A stretch of DNA of 42,422 bases, taken from positions 1 to 42,422 of the forward strand of contig DFXW01000043.1 in assembly GCA_002382495.1 (NCBI GenBank), read 5' to 3'. Numbering within the stretch: position 1 is the first letter of the stretch; the number at the start of each line of letters is the position of its first letter. The position numbers and the translations under genes were made by a program. The DNA comes from Flavobacterium sp. UBA4098. Lineage in GTDB: Bacteria > Bacteroidota > Bacteroidia > Flavobacteriales > Flavobacteriaceae. This document shows, one piece after another, positions 30,492 to 40,025 of this stretch. The notes below the pieces were generated by a model. That model worked only from the letters and a program-made list of their open reading frames with translations. It was not told the origin of the DNA and searched no databases.

Positions 30492-32294
30492 TTACTCTTC
30501 TTTCTCACTTAATTTTCGTTCCAACTCGGCCTGGAATTCTTCCATCACCGGTTTCATAGTACTGTCTGGGATGTCTTCTACGCGAATGTACATTAATCCG
30601 TCAACTGCGTTATTGAATAAGGGATCGACGTTAAAAGCAACAACGCGTGCGTTTTGCTTAATGTATTTTTTAATCAAAACGGGCAAACGTAAACTACCTG
30701 GTTCCAACTCGTCAATGATTTTATCAAACTTATTCAAATCGGCTTCCGTTTCATTGAAAATAAAATCTTTATCGGCGTCTTTTAATTTGACTTTAAACGC
30801 TTTTTTAGGGTGAATGTATTGTGCAATATACGGATCGTAATAGTTTGATTTCATAAACTCAATCATCAACGATTTCGAAAAATCGGAGAATTGATTACTA
30901 ATACTTACGCCACCAAGCAAGAATTTATGTTCTGGATAACGTAAAGTAGTATGAATAATTCCTTTCCAAAGTAGGAATAGTGGCATTGGTTTTTGTTGGT
31001 ATTCTTTGATGATAAAAGCACGCCCCATTTCAATGGACTTACTCATCATATCATGCAATTCAGGTTCAAAACGAAACAAATCATTCAGATAAAAACCATT
31101 CATGCCGTATTTAGGATATATTTCAGAACCTAATCCCATTCGATAGGCTCCTGCTACTTTTTTAGCATCATCATCCCACAAAAACATATGATGGTAATAT
31201 TGATCAAATTTATCCAAATCAATAGATTCATTAGTTCCTTCCCCTACTTCTCTAAAGGTAATTTCTCGAAGGCGACCCAATTCATGTAAAACATTTGGAA
31301 TTCTGGAGGCTTTAGTAAAAAAGACCTCGTAATTTTTACTTTGTAATAAACGACAGTCTGAATCGCGAAGCGCATCTACTTCAGCAACAATTTTATCTTG
31401 ATTTGCCGGAGTGACAATTTCTTTTGGACTTTTAGGTAATTTTAAAGTAGGCGTAGGCAGTAATTTGCTTTCTTTTTCAAACGGATTGGCCAACATATAG
31501 GTTTTCTTTCGTAAGAATTCAGAATAGTCTTCTAATGATTCGTATTCGTTTTGTTCTGCTACTGAGATAGGTTTGCCAATACGCACTTTAATCACACGCT
31601 TTTTTTGGCTGAATACTTCCGATGGTAATTTAGCAGTTCGAAAAGTCCCGCTGATTTTAGATAGTAAATAAAATAATCGGCTATTTTTTGCATGAAAATA
31701 GATTGGAACCACAGGAACTTGCGCTTTGCGAATGACTTTGATAGCGCCTTCTTCCCATGGTTTGTCGACCATTAATTTTCCGTCTTTATAGGTCGAAACT
31801 TCACCTGCAGGAAACATCCCCAATGGTTTTCCATCACTTAAATGACGTAATGTTTCTTTGATTCCCACTACGCTCGATTTGGCATCCTTATGATTTTCAA
31901 AAGGATTCACCGGCATGATGTACTTTTTTAAGGGTTCGATACGGTGCAAAAGGAAGTTGGCAATGATTTTGAAATTAGGTTCTCTTTCGAGCATTAATTT
32001 CAACAACAACACCCCGTCAATACCACCTAGTGGATGATTAGAAATTGTAATATAAGGCCCTTCTTTTGGCAGTCTTTTTAGATCTGCTTCAGGTATTTCA
32101 AATTTAATTTGTAAGTCGTCAAGAACCCCATTCAAAAAAGCCACTTCGCTTAAATGTTTGTTTCGGTCATATACGTTATTTAGTTCCGAAATTTTAAGTA
32201 CTTTCATCAGCAACCAGCCCGAAAAAGTGCCTAAGAATCCGTATTTATCCGTATTTATTGCTTTCGCAACTTCTTTAGCAGTTACTAAACCCAT
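30492..32294 (-). CDS. olsF: Bifunctional acyltransferase, OlsF-like (ornithine/glycine-type aminolipid synthesis)
   Basis: 600 residues from the ATG at 32294 (MGLVTAKEVAKAIN). The N-terminal PlsC-type O-acyltransferase domain (about 60-270) has an NHPLGGIDG block (NHx4D) and FPAGEVSTYKDG. The C-terminal OlsB-type N-acyltransferase domain (about 300-530) belongs to the GNAT hemolysin-related family, with FFTKASRIPNVLHELGRLREITFREVGEGTNES and VAGAYRMGLGSEI. OlsF fusions of this domain order make ornithine lipids in one polypeptide in Flavobacterium johnsoniae and Serratia. The amino acid acylated here could be ornithine, glycine or another. A -7 box between the chosen ATG and the further upstream in-frame ATG (32363) supports this start. 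Confidence 0.8.
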   Translation of the reverse strand: MGLVTAKEVAKAINTDKYGFLGTFSGWLLMKVLKISELNNVYDRNKHLSEVAFLNGVLDDLQIKFEIPEADLKRLPKEGPYITISNHPLGGIDGVLLLKLMLEREPNFKIIANFLLHRIEPLKKYIMPVNPFENHKDAKSSVVGIKETLRHLSDGKPLGMFPAGEVSTYKDGKLMVDKPWEEGAIKVIRKAQVPVVPIYFHAKNSRLFYLLSKISGTFRTAKLPSEVFSQKKRVIKVRIGKPISVAEQNEYESLEDYSEFLRKKTYMLANPFEKESKLLPTPTLKLPKSPKEIVTPANQDKIVAEVDALRDSDCRLLQSKNYEVFFTKASRIPNVLHELGRLREITFREVGEGTNESIDLDKFDQYYHHMFLWDDDAKKVAGAYRMGLGSEIYPKYGMNGFYLNDLFRFEPELHDMMSKSIEMGRAFIIKEYQQKPMPLFLLWKGIIHTTLRYPEHKFLLGGVSISNQFSDFSKSLMIEFMKSNYYDPYIAQYIHPKKAFKVKLKDADKDFIFNETEADLNKFDKIIDELEPGSLRLPVLIKKYIKQNARVVAFNVDPLFNNAVDGLMYIRVEDIPDSTMKPVMEEFQAELERKLSEKEE

Positions 32295-32320
32295 ATCATT
32301 TTTATATTTGAGGCAAGCAA

Positions 32321-32328
32321 CAAAGATA
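32321..32328 (-). promoter_or_regulatory. olsF -7 box
   Basis: Minus-strand TATCTTTG, perfect TAnnTTTG, 26 bases before the ATG at 32294. No clear -33 TTTG at the right distance. Confidence 0.5.
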
Positions 32329-32379
32329 ACAAAAAACTCCATTTTCTGAATTTTCAATGGCAAACTTCTACTTTTTTAT

Positions 32380-32387
32380 TACATTTG
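32380..32387 (+). promoter_or_regulatory. exodeoxyribonuclease III gene -7 box
   Basis: TACATTTG matches TAnnTTTG, with TTTC (32352-32355) 24 bases upstream. It lies 47 bases before the ATG. Confidence 0.45.
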
Positions 32388-32434
32388 AAGACAGTAAAAT
32401 GCCTAATTAAGCATCCCTAAAATACCAATTTTCA

Positions 32435-33199
32435 ATGAAAATTATTTCCTACAATGTCAATGGAATTCGTGCTGCCATTTCTAAAGGATTGCTCGAATGG
32501 TTGCAACAAGCTAATCCGGACGTTATTTGTTTCCAAGAGATTAAAGCTCAAGCAGATCAGGTGCCCACTTTAGATATTGAACTAGCAGGATATCCTTACC
32601 ATTATTGGTTTCCAGCTACAAAAAAAGGGTACAGTGGCGTAGCGATTTTATCCAAAACTAAACCCAATAATATCGTTTTTGGTACCGGAATTGAACACAT
32701 GGATTTTGAAGGACGTAACATCCGCGTGGATTTTGATGATGTTTCGGTGATGAGTTTGTACCTTCCTTCAGGAACTAATGCGGAGCGTTTGGATCACAAG
32801 TTCATGTACATGGATGATTTCCAAAAGTATATTGACAATTTGAAAAAAGAAGTACCTAATTTGGTAATCTGTGGTGATTACAATATTTGCCACGAAGCTA
32901 TAGACATTCACGATCCTATTCGAAATAAAAATGTATCTGGATTCTTGCCAGCTGAGCGAACTTGGCTAGACAATTTCTTAAAAAGCGGTTTCATTGATAG
33001 CTTCCGTTTTTTGAACAAAGAACCCGATAATTATACTTGGTGGACGATGCGTTTTCCCTCGGCGAGATTAAATAATAAAGGTTGGCGAATCGATTATTGT
33101 TTAGTAAGTGAACCTTTGAAAAACCGAATCAAACGCGCTTTAATTTTGCCCGAAGCCAAACATTCGGACCATTGTCCAATTTTGGTAGAAATTGAGTAG
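32435..33199 (+). CDS. xth: Exodeoxyribonuclease III / AP endonuclease
   Basis: A 254-residue base-excision repair nuclease of the exonuclease-endonuclease-phosphatase fold. Opens MKIISYNVNGIRAAI; metal-binding Glu35 in CFQEIKA; VMSLYLPSG; CGDYNICHEAIDI; WRIDYCLVS; and the closing Asp-His pair in KHSDHCPI. Cuts at abasic sites and removes 3' blocking groups. Full length, no defects. Own -7 box; the gene is followed 88 bases on by the OmpA gene. Confidence 0.94.
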   Translation: MKIISYNVNGIRAAISKGLLEWLQQANPDVICFQEIKAQADQVPTLDIELAGYPYHYWFPATKKGYSGVAILSKTKPNNIVFGTGIEHMDFEGRNIRVDFDDVSVMSLYLPSGTNAERLDHKFMYMDDFQKYIDNLKKEVPNLVICGDYNICHEAIDIHDPIRNKNVSGFLPAERTWLDNFLKSGFIDSFRFLNKEPDNYTWWTMRFPSARLNNKGWRIDYCLVSEPLKNRIKRALILPEAKHSDHCPILVEIE

Positions 33200-33287
33200 C
33201 TTTGTTCAGTTGCGAAAAGCACCTGCTTGTACAATATAAAAGAACAAATAAAGTTGTAGTTACAAATAAAAAACAAACCCATTCATC

Positions 33288-34229
33288 ATGATAAAAAAAG
33301 TTTCCCTTGGATTGTTAGTATTGGCACTTAGCACCTCTTGTGTGTCTAAAAAAATCTATACCGATTTAGAAAGCAAATACACGGACCTAAAAAAAGAAAA
33401 CAGAACGCTGGCTGACGAAAATGCGGCTTTGGCCAAAGCCAAAAACCAATTGGAATTAGATGGTGCTGCTCTGAAAACGGATTTAGACAAACTAAAAGCA
33501 GATTACACCAAATTGAAAGCGGAACACGAAACGAATTTGGATAAATACAATGCACTTCAAGATTCGTATGCAGCGTTAGAAAAAAACAGCAATGAGTCTT
33601 TGGAAAAAAATATGAAAAAGAATCGTGAATTGCTTGATGAATTGGACGAAAAAGCCAAAGCTTTAGCTTTAGAGCAAGAGCAGTTGACAAAAAGTAGTCA
33701 ACGTTTGAAAGAGTTAGAAGACATGATTGCAGCGAAAGAAGCGAGCATGAAAAAACTAAAAGAGACCTTGTCTAAAGCTTTAAATAGTTTTGAAGGTAAA
33801 GGTTTGACTGTAGAACAAAAAAACGGAAAAGTATACGTTTCTATGGAAAACAAATTGTTATTCAGCTCTGGAAGTTGGGCAGTAAGTACCGAAGGCAAAA
33901 AAGCCGTTGTAGAACTTGGTAAAGTATTAGGAGATAATCCAGAAATCGCTGTTTTGATTGAAGGACATACTGATGATGATGCTTTTACAGCTTCAGGGCC
34001 AATTACAGACAACTGGGATTTATCTACTAAAAGAGCCACTTCAATTGTTGGGATTTTAAGCGAAAACAAAAAAATTAACAAACAAAACTTGACCGCTGCG
34101 GGTAGAGGAGAATTCTCTCCTTTGGCTAGCAATGAAACGGCAGATGGTAAAGCTAAAAATCGTCGTATTGAAATTATCTTAACACCAAGATTAGACGCTA
34201 TCGCAGAAATGTTGAATGAGATTAACTAG
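33288..34229 (+). CDS. OmpA family lipoprotein with coiled-coil stalk
   Basis: 313 residues. Signal MIKKVSLGLLVLALSTSC with lipidation Cys18. A long Lys/Glu/Leu-rich coiled coil (about 22-160) acts as a stalk, followed by an OmpA C-terminal peptidoglycan-binding domain (about 180-305) with ENKLLFSSGSW, VLIEGHTDDDAFTASGP, NWDLSTKRATSIVGIL and GRGEFSPLASNETADGKAKNRRIEIILTP. It tethers the outer membrane to the cell wall. The leader has a near-consensus box TAAAGTTG (33249-33256) with CTTG 19 bases before. Ended by a good hairpin. Confidence 0.9.
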   Translation: MIKKVSLGLLVLALSTSCVSKKIYTDLESKYTDLKKENRTLADENAALAKAKNQLELDGAALKTDLDKLKADYTKLKAEHETNLDKYNALQDSYAALEKNSNESLEKNMKKNRELLDELDEKAKALALEQEQLTKSSQRLKELEDMIAAKEASMKKLKETLSKALNSFEGKGLTVEQKNGKVYVSMENKLLFSSGSWAVSTEGKKAVVELGKVLGDNPEIAVLIEGHTDDDAFTASGPITDNWDLSTKRATSIVGILSENKKINKQNLTAAGRGEFSPLASNETADGKAKNRRIEIILTPRLDAIAEMLNEIN

Positions 34230-34256
34230 TTTTCATTCACCTAATTAATAAGAGAA

Positions 34257-34283
34257 AGAAGCCCAACTTTATGTTGGGCTTCT
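34257..34283 (+). terminator. Terminator after OmpA gene
   Basis: An 11-bp perfect stem AGAAGCCCAAC / GTTGGGCTTCT with loop TTTAT, followed by GTATTTTT. Confidence 0.8.
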
Positions 34284-34310
34284 GTATTTTTACTCAAATT
34301 GAAATTGACT

Positions 34311-34345
34311 TTTGCCTTTGTAATTCCCTTTCCTTTGTATATTTG
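34311..34345 (+). promoter_or_regulatory. tas promoter
   Basis: TATATTTG (34338-34345) is a perfect -7 box. TTTG occurs at both 34311-34314 (23-base spacer) and 34317-34320 (17-base spacer). 26 bases before the ATG. Confidence 0.6.
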
Positions 34346-34370
34346 TTTTTCCAAAAAATAATCAACCAAC

Positions 34371-35408
34371 ATGAAATATACTTCTATACCCAATACCGAT
34401 ATTAAAGTCAGTAAAATTTGTTTAGGCACCATGACTTTTGGTGAACAAAACACCGAAGCAGAGGGTCATGCCCAAATGGATTATGCCTTAGCCAACGGGG
34501 TCAATTTTTTTGACACGGCCGAGATGTATTCGGTACCAGGACGTCAAGAAACCTATGGGAGTACTGAGCGAATTATTGGGACTTGGTTTAAAAAAACAGG
34601 AAATCGCGATCAAGTAGTTTTGGCTACTAAAATTGCGGGACCGAATCCTGCTTTTGCCTATATGCGTGACAAAGTAGATTTCTCACCAGCCAGTATTCAA
34701 TATGCCTTAGACCAAAGTTTACAACGGTTACAAACCGATTATATAGATATTTACCAATTGCATTGGCCAGAACGCAAAGCTAATTTCTTTGGGCAACGTG
34801 GGTTTAAAAAACAAGACGATGCTTGGGAAGATAATATTCACGAGGTGTTGACTACCTTGGAGGGTTTTGTCCAACAAGGTAAAATCAAACACATTGGATT
34901 ATCAAACGAAACGCCTTGGGGGTTGATGCGATTCATCGAGGAACATAAATACCATAATTTGCCTAAAATTAAAACGGTACAAAATCCCTATTCGTTATTG
35001 AATCGTTCTTTTGAAGTAGGAAATGCTGAGGTTTGTTTGCGTGAAAATATCGGTTTGTTGGCCTATTCGCCGATGGCTTTCGGACTTTTGTCTGGAAAAT
35101 TCTTGAATGGGAAACAACATCCAACTTCTCGATTGGCCCTATTTCCTCAAATGGCTCGTTATAGCAGTCCACAATCGGCAGAAGCCACTCGTTTGTACAA
35201 CGAAATTGCTCAGCAACACGGTTTGACTTTAACCCAATTGGCTTTGGCTTTTATTGAGCAACAGCATTTTGTAACAAGTACGATTATTGGCGCCACCACA
35301 ATGGAACAGTTGAAAGAAAATATAGACACTATACAAGTCACGCTTTCTGAGGAAGTCTTGAAAGCCATTGATGCTGTTCAAGCTATTATTCCTGATCCAG
35401 CACCCTAA
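34371..35408 (+). CDS. tas: Tas-type NADP(H)-dependent aldo/keto reductase
   Basis: 345 residues, close along its length to E. coli Tas: LGTMTFGEQNTEAEGHAQMDYA near the start, NPYSLLNRSFEVG in the middle, STIIGATTMEQLKENI near the end. AKR catalytic residues are visible: Asp and Tyr in FFDTAEMYSVP, Lys in LATKIAGPNP, His in QLHWPERK. TIM-barrel enzyme that reduces carbonyls with NADPH; the natural substrate is not settled. Single gene with its own promoter and terminator. Confidence 0.88.
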   Translation: MKYTSIPNTDIKVSKICLGTMTFGEQNTEAEGHAQMDYALANGVNFFDTAEMYSVPGRQETYGSTERIIGTWFKKTGNRDQVVLATKIAGPNPAFAYMRDKVDFSPASIQYALDQSLQRLQTDYIDIYQLHWPERKANFFGQRGFKKQDDAWEDNIHEVLTTLEGFVQQGKIKHIGLSNETPWGLMRFIEEHKYHNLPKIKTVQNPYSLLNRSFEVGNAEVCLRENIGLLAYSPMAFGLLSGKFLNGKQHPTSRLALFPQMARYSSPQSAEATRLYNEIAQQHGLTLTQLALAFIEQQHFVTSTIIGATTMEQLKENIDTIQVTLSEEVLKAIDAVQAIIPDPAP

Positions 35409-35413
35409 ATTAA

Positions 35414-35446
35414 AAAGCTCCCAGCCTTATAAAAGTTGGGAGCTTT
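35414..35446 (+). terminator. tas terminator
   Basis: Stem AAAGCTCCCA / TGGGAGCTTT with a 13-base loop, then AATTAATTTATTTT. It also faces the end of the converging GT51 gene. Confidence 0.75.
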
Positions 35447-35491
35447 AATTAATTTATTTTAAACTTAGTAAATCCTAAATCGTCTATTTAC

Positions 35492-37483
35492 TTAGTCTTC
35501 ATCCGTTTTTAGAAATTCAAAATCAAAGTCTTCTTTTGGTGGAATAGAATCTACTGCAACACCAGTAGTATCTTGCGCTTTACGAATTGTTAAGAACGAA
35601 CGCGCATTTCCTGAAAGCGATACGCCATACGGATTAATACTATCACTGCTAGTTACTATACCACGACGCAACATCAGATTACTCAAATAGCGTTGGTTTT
35701 TTAAGGCAAAGCCTTTTAGGTTTCCTTGGTCGTCAAATTGATACATGAATTTCTTCGGACTCGGTATAATAGTGGCCAAGTACAAACATTCATTAAAAGT
35801 CAAATCGGCAGGATTTTTTTGGAAATAAAAGCGGCTTGCTTCGCCAATTCCGTAAACGTTTGGACCCCATTCAATAATATTGAAATACACTTCCAACATG
35901 CGTTCTTTGCTTACAATTCGGTTGTTTTCTAAAATATAAACCAATAAAATTTCTTCTAATTTTCGAGATAAAGTTTTCTCGCGGGTTAAGAATACATTTT
36001 TAATCAATTGCATGCTGATGGTACTACCCCCGCGAGAGAATTTTCGCGTTTTGATGTTTTTGATAATCGATTGCTTGAACGCCTCTGTTATAAAACCGCG
36101 ATGTCTAAAGAAGGAAGGGTCTTCGGTAGTCAATACACATTTTTTTAAATAAGGCGAAATTTGATGGAGTGGCGTATAATCGGGATTAGAACTGCCTACA
36201 AAAACAGGTCGTTGCCTCACATTATTAATTATGGCACGGTATTCAAAATCGCCATTCATTTTGCTCAAATTGGCTTGGCCAAAACGGTAAATACGTAAAT
36301 TTTCTTTGTTTAATTTACTGTCAAAAATGATTGTTTCGGGCTTGTTTTTGTTGAACATAAAGTCCAGTTTGTAATCGAAACTTCCACTAGCCAGCATCCC
36401 TTGTACATTGGTGAACAATCCATCTGGAAGCGAACTAATAAAGTCTTGCGCTTGCATTTTTGGAATGCGAATATTCATTTTGTAAACAGTGTCTTCTTCT
36501 GTCTCGTAGGCCAAATAAGGTTGGATTTTTATTTTGTTTAATTGAATAGAAGAAGCACTATCGACTGAAATAAAATCTTCGCCAAGTAACAAACGGTAAT
36601 CAAAACGCGCATTGCGAATGATGACATCTTTACTTGCAATTTTAGGATGATTGACTTTTAAATTGGCAATAGAAGTATAGCCATCAATATGGAATTCATC
36701 ACCATCACTTTCAATGTTTTCAACGTTTAGGTGAATGGAGTCAAAACTAGAAATCAAATTAAATCGTTCGTCAAAATAGGGTACTTTTATTGGTCCGCCA
36801 TCCATATTGAAAAACTGAATATCGGCAGTGCGGTCTCGAGGATCGGCTTCTCCTGCAATTCGCCAGCGTTGTGCAAAAGTGTTCGTTTTAACATGTATTA
36901 CACTTTCAAGATCACCACCATCTAAGGCTAATTTCTTGATGTCAATGGTCGCTTTTTTCCCATTATCGTCTAATTTGAAAACTAAATTTTTGATGTCCAT
37001 GTCTGATGGAACCAAATTCAACAAGCGGAAAATAATGCGTTTGGCTAAGGCCGCGTAATCTCTTTTATCCGAACTAACTTCTTGATTTTTATTTTTCTTC
37101 AAAAAAGCATCAAAGTTGCGCACCTTCCCTTTTTTGGTTAATTGTACCAATCCATTTTGTATTTCCAAGGTACCCAATTGCAAATCGCCAATGAGTAAAT
37201 GCCAAAAGCTAATGCTAGTTTTCATTTTTTGAATTCGGAATAAAGTATCGGCATGTTTGGGAGCCAAAACCACATCCGTAAATCGAACTGCAGAAATTCC
37301 GTCAAAAGAAGCTGTTTTTATGGTGAATTTACTATCGAAATCCCGTTCCATTTTTACCGCTACTTTTTCTAAAGTTACTTTTAAAATTTCATCTCTGAAA
37401 TAATAAAAAGTGCTTAATGCAGCCACAAATAAAACGAAAAGAATTCCCAGTGTAATTCCTATTTTCTTCTTGTTAATTCTCAT
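35492..37483 (-). CDS. GT51 peptidoglycan transglycosylase with AsmA-like N-terminal region
   Basis: 663 residues. One N-terminal membrane helix (about 8-28) leads into a long beta-rich region (about 35-410) that starts like AsmA/TamB-type proteins (FTIKTASFDGISAVRFTDVVLAP). The C-terminal GT51 glycosyltransferase domain (about 430-600) has TTEDPSFFRHRGF (catalytic Glu), FSRGGSTISMQLIKNVFLTREKTLSRKLEE and YFNIIEWGPNVYGIGEASRFYF. There is no transpeptidase domain, so it polymerises glycan strands only. Monofunctional GT51 enzymes are usually about 240 residues, so the large N-terminal part is unusual outside Bacteroidota. fthC lies upstream on the same strand, 61 bases away. Confidence 0.83.
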   Translation of the reverse strand: MRINKKKIGITLGILFVLFVAALSTFYYFRDEILKVTLEKVAVKMERDFDSKFTIKTASFDGISAVRFTDVVLAPKHADTLFRIQKMKTSISFWHLLIGDLQLGTLEIQNGLVQLTKKGKVRNFDAFLKKNKNQEVSSDKRDYAALAKRIIFRLLNLVPSDMDIKNLVFKLDDNGKKATIDIKKLALDGGDLESVIHVKTNTFAQRWRIAGEADPRDRTADIQFFNMDGGPIKVPYFDERFNLISSFDSIHLNVENIESDGDEFHIDGYTSIANLKVNHPKIASKDVIIRNARFDYRLLLGEDFISVDSASSIQLNKIKIQPYLAYETEEDTVYKMNIRIPKMQAQDFISSLPDGLFTNVQGMLASGSFDYKLDFMFNKNKPETIIFDSKLNKENLRIYRFGQANLSKMNGDFEYRAIINNVRQRPVFVGSSNPDYTPLHQISPYLKKCVLTTEDPSFFRHRGFITEAFKQSIIKNIKTRKFSRGGSTISMQLIKNVFLTREKTLSRKLEEILLVYILENNRIVSKERMLEVYFNIIEWGPNVYGIGEASRFYFQKNPADLTFNECLYLATIIPSPKKFMYQFDDQGNLKGFALKNQRYLSNLMLRRGIVTSSDSINPYGVSLSGNARSFLTIRKAQDTTGVAVDSIPPKEDFDFEFLKTDED

Positions 37484-37544
37484 AAAAACGCCAAATTATT
37501 GAAGGTGTAAAGAAAGTAAAAAAATGCCAATTTTTTAGCTCAAA

Positions 37545-38108
37545 TTAAAAGGGGTAACACTTTTCTGGAGTAATGCAATAATCCAAACGAACATCGTTTT
37601 CAAAAACATCAGCAATTGATTTTTCAGCCTCAAAAAACGAAAGTCCAATTTTAATGGTATCTGGATGGCATTCTGCCAAAAATTGATCGTAAAATCCTTT
37701 GCCATAACCTACCCGATTGCCATTCAAATCAAAGGCCAAAAGTGGCACAAACACGACTTGAATTTTGGACGAAGGGACTTCAATTCCGTCTATTGGTTCT
37801 GGAATATTGTATTCGTTTTTTTTGATTTTGGTATTGTCTGTCAATAAAAAATGGGTCATTTTCCGTGTTGTAAAATCAGATTTGGACACCACAATTTCTT
37901 TGTCTTTTCCAGAGAGCAAGTGTAGTAGGAATTCGGTGTTGACTTCTTTTTGCTCCTCAATAGGTAAGAAAATATGAAAGTAAGTTTTGTCCCAAAGGTC
38001 TAAAGCCAAAACGCCATTGGCAATAGCCAAACTTTTTTCCTCAATATCAGCATTGGAAAGTTGTTTTCGTAACTTTTTGTAAAGAAGGCGTAATTCAGTT
38101 TTTGTCAT
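37545..38108 (-). CDS. 5-formyltetrahydrofolate cyclo-ligase
   Basis: 187 residues of the 5-FCL family. It converts 5-formyl-THF to 5,10-methenyl-THF with ATP, recycling folate. The N-terminal basic helix KTELRLLYKKLRKQL and the ATP/folate site VPLLAFDLNGNRVGYGKGFYDQFL (about 122-145) are clear, and it ends DYCITPEKCYPF. Divergent from uvrC. No defect seen. Confidence 0.92.
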   Translation of the reverse strand: MTKTELRLLYKKLRKQLSNADIEEKSLAIANGVLALDLWDKTYFHIFLPIEEQKEVNTEFLLHLLSGKDKEIVVSKSDFTTRKMTHFLLTDNTKIKKNEYNIPEPIDGIEVPSSKIQVVFVPLLAFDLNGNRVGYGKGFYDQFLAECHPDTIKIGLSFFEAEKSIADVFENDVRLDYCITPEKCYPF

Positions 38109-38171
38109 TTTAAGTAAAAATAGTAGTTAAAAGTACTATTAATTTTTGCGCCGAAAAAGAAAACCACTGAT

Positions 38172-38203
38172 TTTGATTTGCAAAGATGTTATTTGTAAAT
38201 TTG
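38172..38203 (+). promoter_or_regulatory. uvrC promoter
   Basis: TTTG (38172-38175), 20 bases, TAAATTTG (38196-38203), one of the best Bacteroidota-type promoters in the window. It leaves a leader of under 20 bases to the ATG at 38227 and rules out the upstream in-frame TTG at 38146. Confidence 0.75.
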
Positions 38204-38226
38204 GAAACAATTCGAGCCAACACATA

Positions 38227-40020
38227 ATGACGCCACCCAGCATTGCATTGCAAATTCAAACTTTACCGGACAACCCTGGTGTTTATCAATACTACGATAA
38301 GGACGGGAAAATTTTGTATGTGGGCAAAGCCAAAAACCTAAAAAAAAGGGTTTCGTCCTATTTCAATAAAATTCACGATACGGCTAAAACGAATGTTCTG
38401 GTTAAAAAAATTGTAACCATCAAACACATTGTGGTGCCAACGGAAACCGACGCGCTTTTGTTGGAAAACAATCTGATAAAAACCTTGCAACCGCGATATA
38501 ATGTCTTGTTGCGCGACGACAAAACCTACCCTTGGTTGTGCATCAAAAAAGAACCTTTTTCGCGCATTTTTTCAACTCGTCGAATGGTCAAAGACGGTTC
38601 GGAATATTTTGGACCATACACCAGTTTCAAGACAGTGAATACCATTTTAGACTTGATCAAAGAATTGTATCCGTTGCGTACTTGTAATTTCGATTTGAGC
38701 GCCAATAATATTGAAAGCGGTAAATTTAAAGTGTGTTTGGAATACCATATTGGCAATTGCAAAGGCCCTTGCGAAGGCTATGAATCGGTTGCCGAATACC
38801 AAAAGCAAGTCGATGCAATCCGAGAAATTTTAAAAGGAAATTTCAAAGAAAGCATGAAAGACTTCAAACGCATGATGATTGAATTGGCACAAGAAATGCG
38901 TTTTGAAGAAGCGCAAAAAATCAAAGAAAAAATAGAAATTCTCGAAAATTACCAATCGCGTTCCACGATTATTAATCCGAAAATTACCAATATAGACGTG
39001 TTTTCAATTGTCTCAGACGAAAGCGCTGCTTATGTCAACTTTTTGCAAATTTCCCACGGATCAATTATCCGTTCCCATACCATGGAAATCAAAAAGAAAT
39101 TGGAAGAAACCGACGAAGAACTGCTGGAATTAGCCATCATTGAACTTCGAGAGCGCTTCCAGTTGTTGTCTAAAGAAATCATTGTCCCATTTGAAGTAGA
39201 TTTGGGAGAAACTATTAAAATTACAGTACCGCAATTGGGCGATAAAAAACAAATTTTAGATTTGTCTCTTCGAAATGCTAAATACTATCGAATAGAACAG
39301 TTGAAACAATTGCAAATTGTAGATCCAGATCGCCACGTTAATAGAATCATGGCGCAGATGCAAAAAGATTTACGATTGCCAGTGGAACCTCGTCACATTG
39401 AATGTTTTGATAACTCCAATATTCAAGGAACCAATCCAGTTTCGGCTTGTGTGGTATTCAAAGACGGTAAACCGAGTAAAAAAGACTACCGCCATTTTAA
39501 CATCAAAACGGTGGAAGGTCCGAATGATTTTGCTTCCATGGAAGAAGTGGTGTGCCGACGCTACAAACGCCTTTTGGACGAAAACCAGCCTTTGCCACAG
39601 TTAATAATTATTGATGGTGGAAAGGGACAATTGTCTTCAGCTTTAAAAAGCATTGACGACTTAGGCCTTCGCGGAAAAATTACGATTATAGGTATTGCCA
39701 AACGCTTGGAAGAATTATTCTATCCTGGCGATTCGATTCCGCTTTACCTCGACAAAAAATCAGAAACCTTAAAAGTTATACAACAATTGCGTAACGAAGC
39801 GCACCGTTTTGGGATCACCCATCACCGTGACAAACGCAGCAAAGCGGCTCTGAATTCGTCTATAGAATCCATACCAGGTATTGGCGAAAAAACCATGACT
39901 ACTTTAATTCAGCACTTCAAAAGTGTAAAAAGATTAAAATTGGCCACCGAAAAAGAAATATCGGAAGTCGTTGGGCTGTCAAAAGCCAAAAAAATTACCG
40001 ACTTTTACACTACCAATTAA
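38227..40020 (+). CDS. uvrC: UvrABC excinuclease subunit C
   Basis: 597 residues from the ATG at 38227 (MTPPSIALQIQTLPDNPG). The GIY-YIG nuclease (about 14-95) cuts 3' of the lesion (GVYQYYDKDGKILYVGKAKNLKKRV). A UVR motif (about 200-235) binds UvrB, an RNase H-like domain (about 370-530) cuts 5' (HIECFDNSNIQGTNPVSACV, LIIIDGGKGQLSSAL) and tandem helix-hairpin-helix motifs end the protein (IESIPGIGEKTMTTLIQHF). Nucleotide excision repair, cytosolic. The patatin gene follows 5 bases after the stop. Confidence 0.95.
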   Translation: MTPPSIALQIQTLPDNPGVYQYYDKDGKILYVGKAKNLKKRVSSYFNKIHDTAKTNVLVKKIVTIKHIVVPTETDALLLENNLIKTLQPRYNVLLRDDKTYPWLCIKKEPFSRIFSTRRMVKDGSEYFGPYTSFKTVNTILDLIKELYPLRTCNFDLSANNIESGKFKVCLEYHIGNCKGPCEGYESVAEYQKQVDAIREILKGNFKESMKDFKRMMIELAQEMRFEEAQKIKEKIEILENYQSRSTIINPKITNIDVFSIVSDESAAYVNFLQISHGSIIRSHTMEIKKKLEETDEELLELAIIELRERFQLLSKEIIVPFEVDLGETIKITVPQLGDKKQILDLSLRNAKYYRIEQLKQLQIVDPDRHVNRIMAQMQKDLRLPVEPRHIECFDNSNIQGTNPVSACVVFKDGKPSKKDYRHFNIKTVEGPNDFASMEEVVCRRYKRLLDENQPLPQLIIIDGGKGQLSSALKSIDDLGLRGKITIIGIAKRLEELFYPGDSIPLYLDKKSETLKVIQQLRNEAHRFGITHHRDKRSKAALNSSIESIPGIGEKTMTTLIQHFKSVKRLKLATEKEISEVVGLSKAKKITDFYTTN

Positions 40021-40025
40021 TTTGT

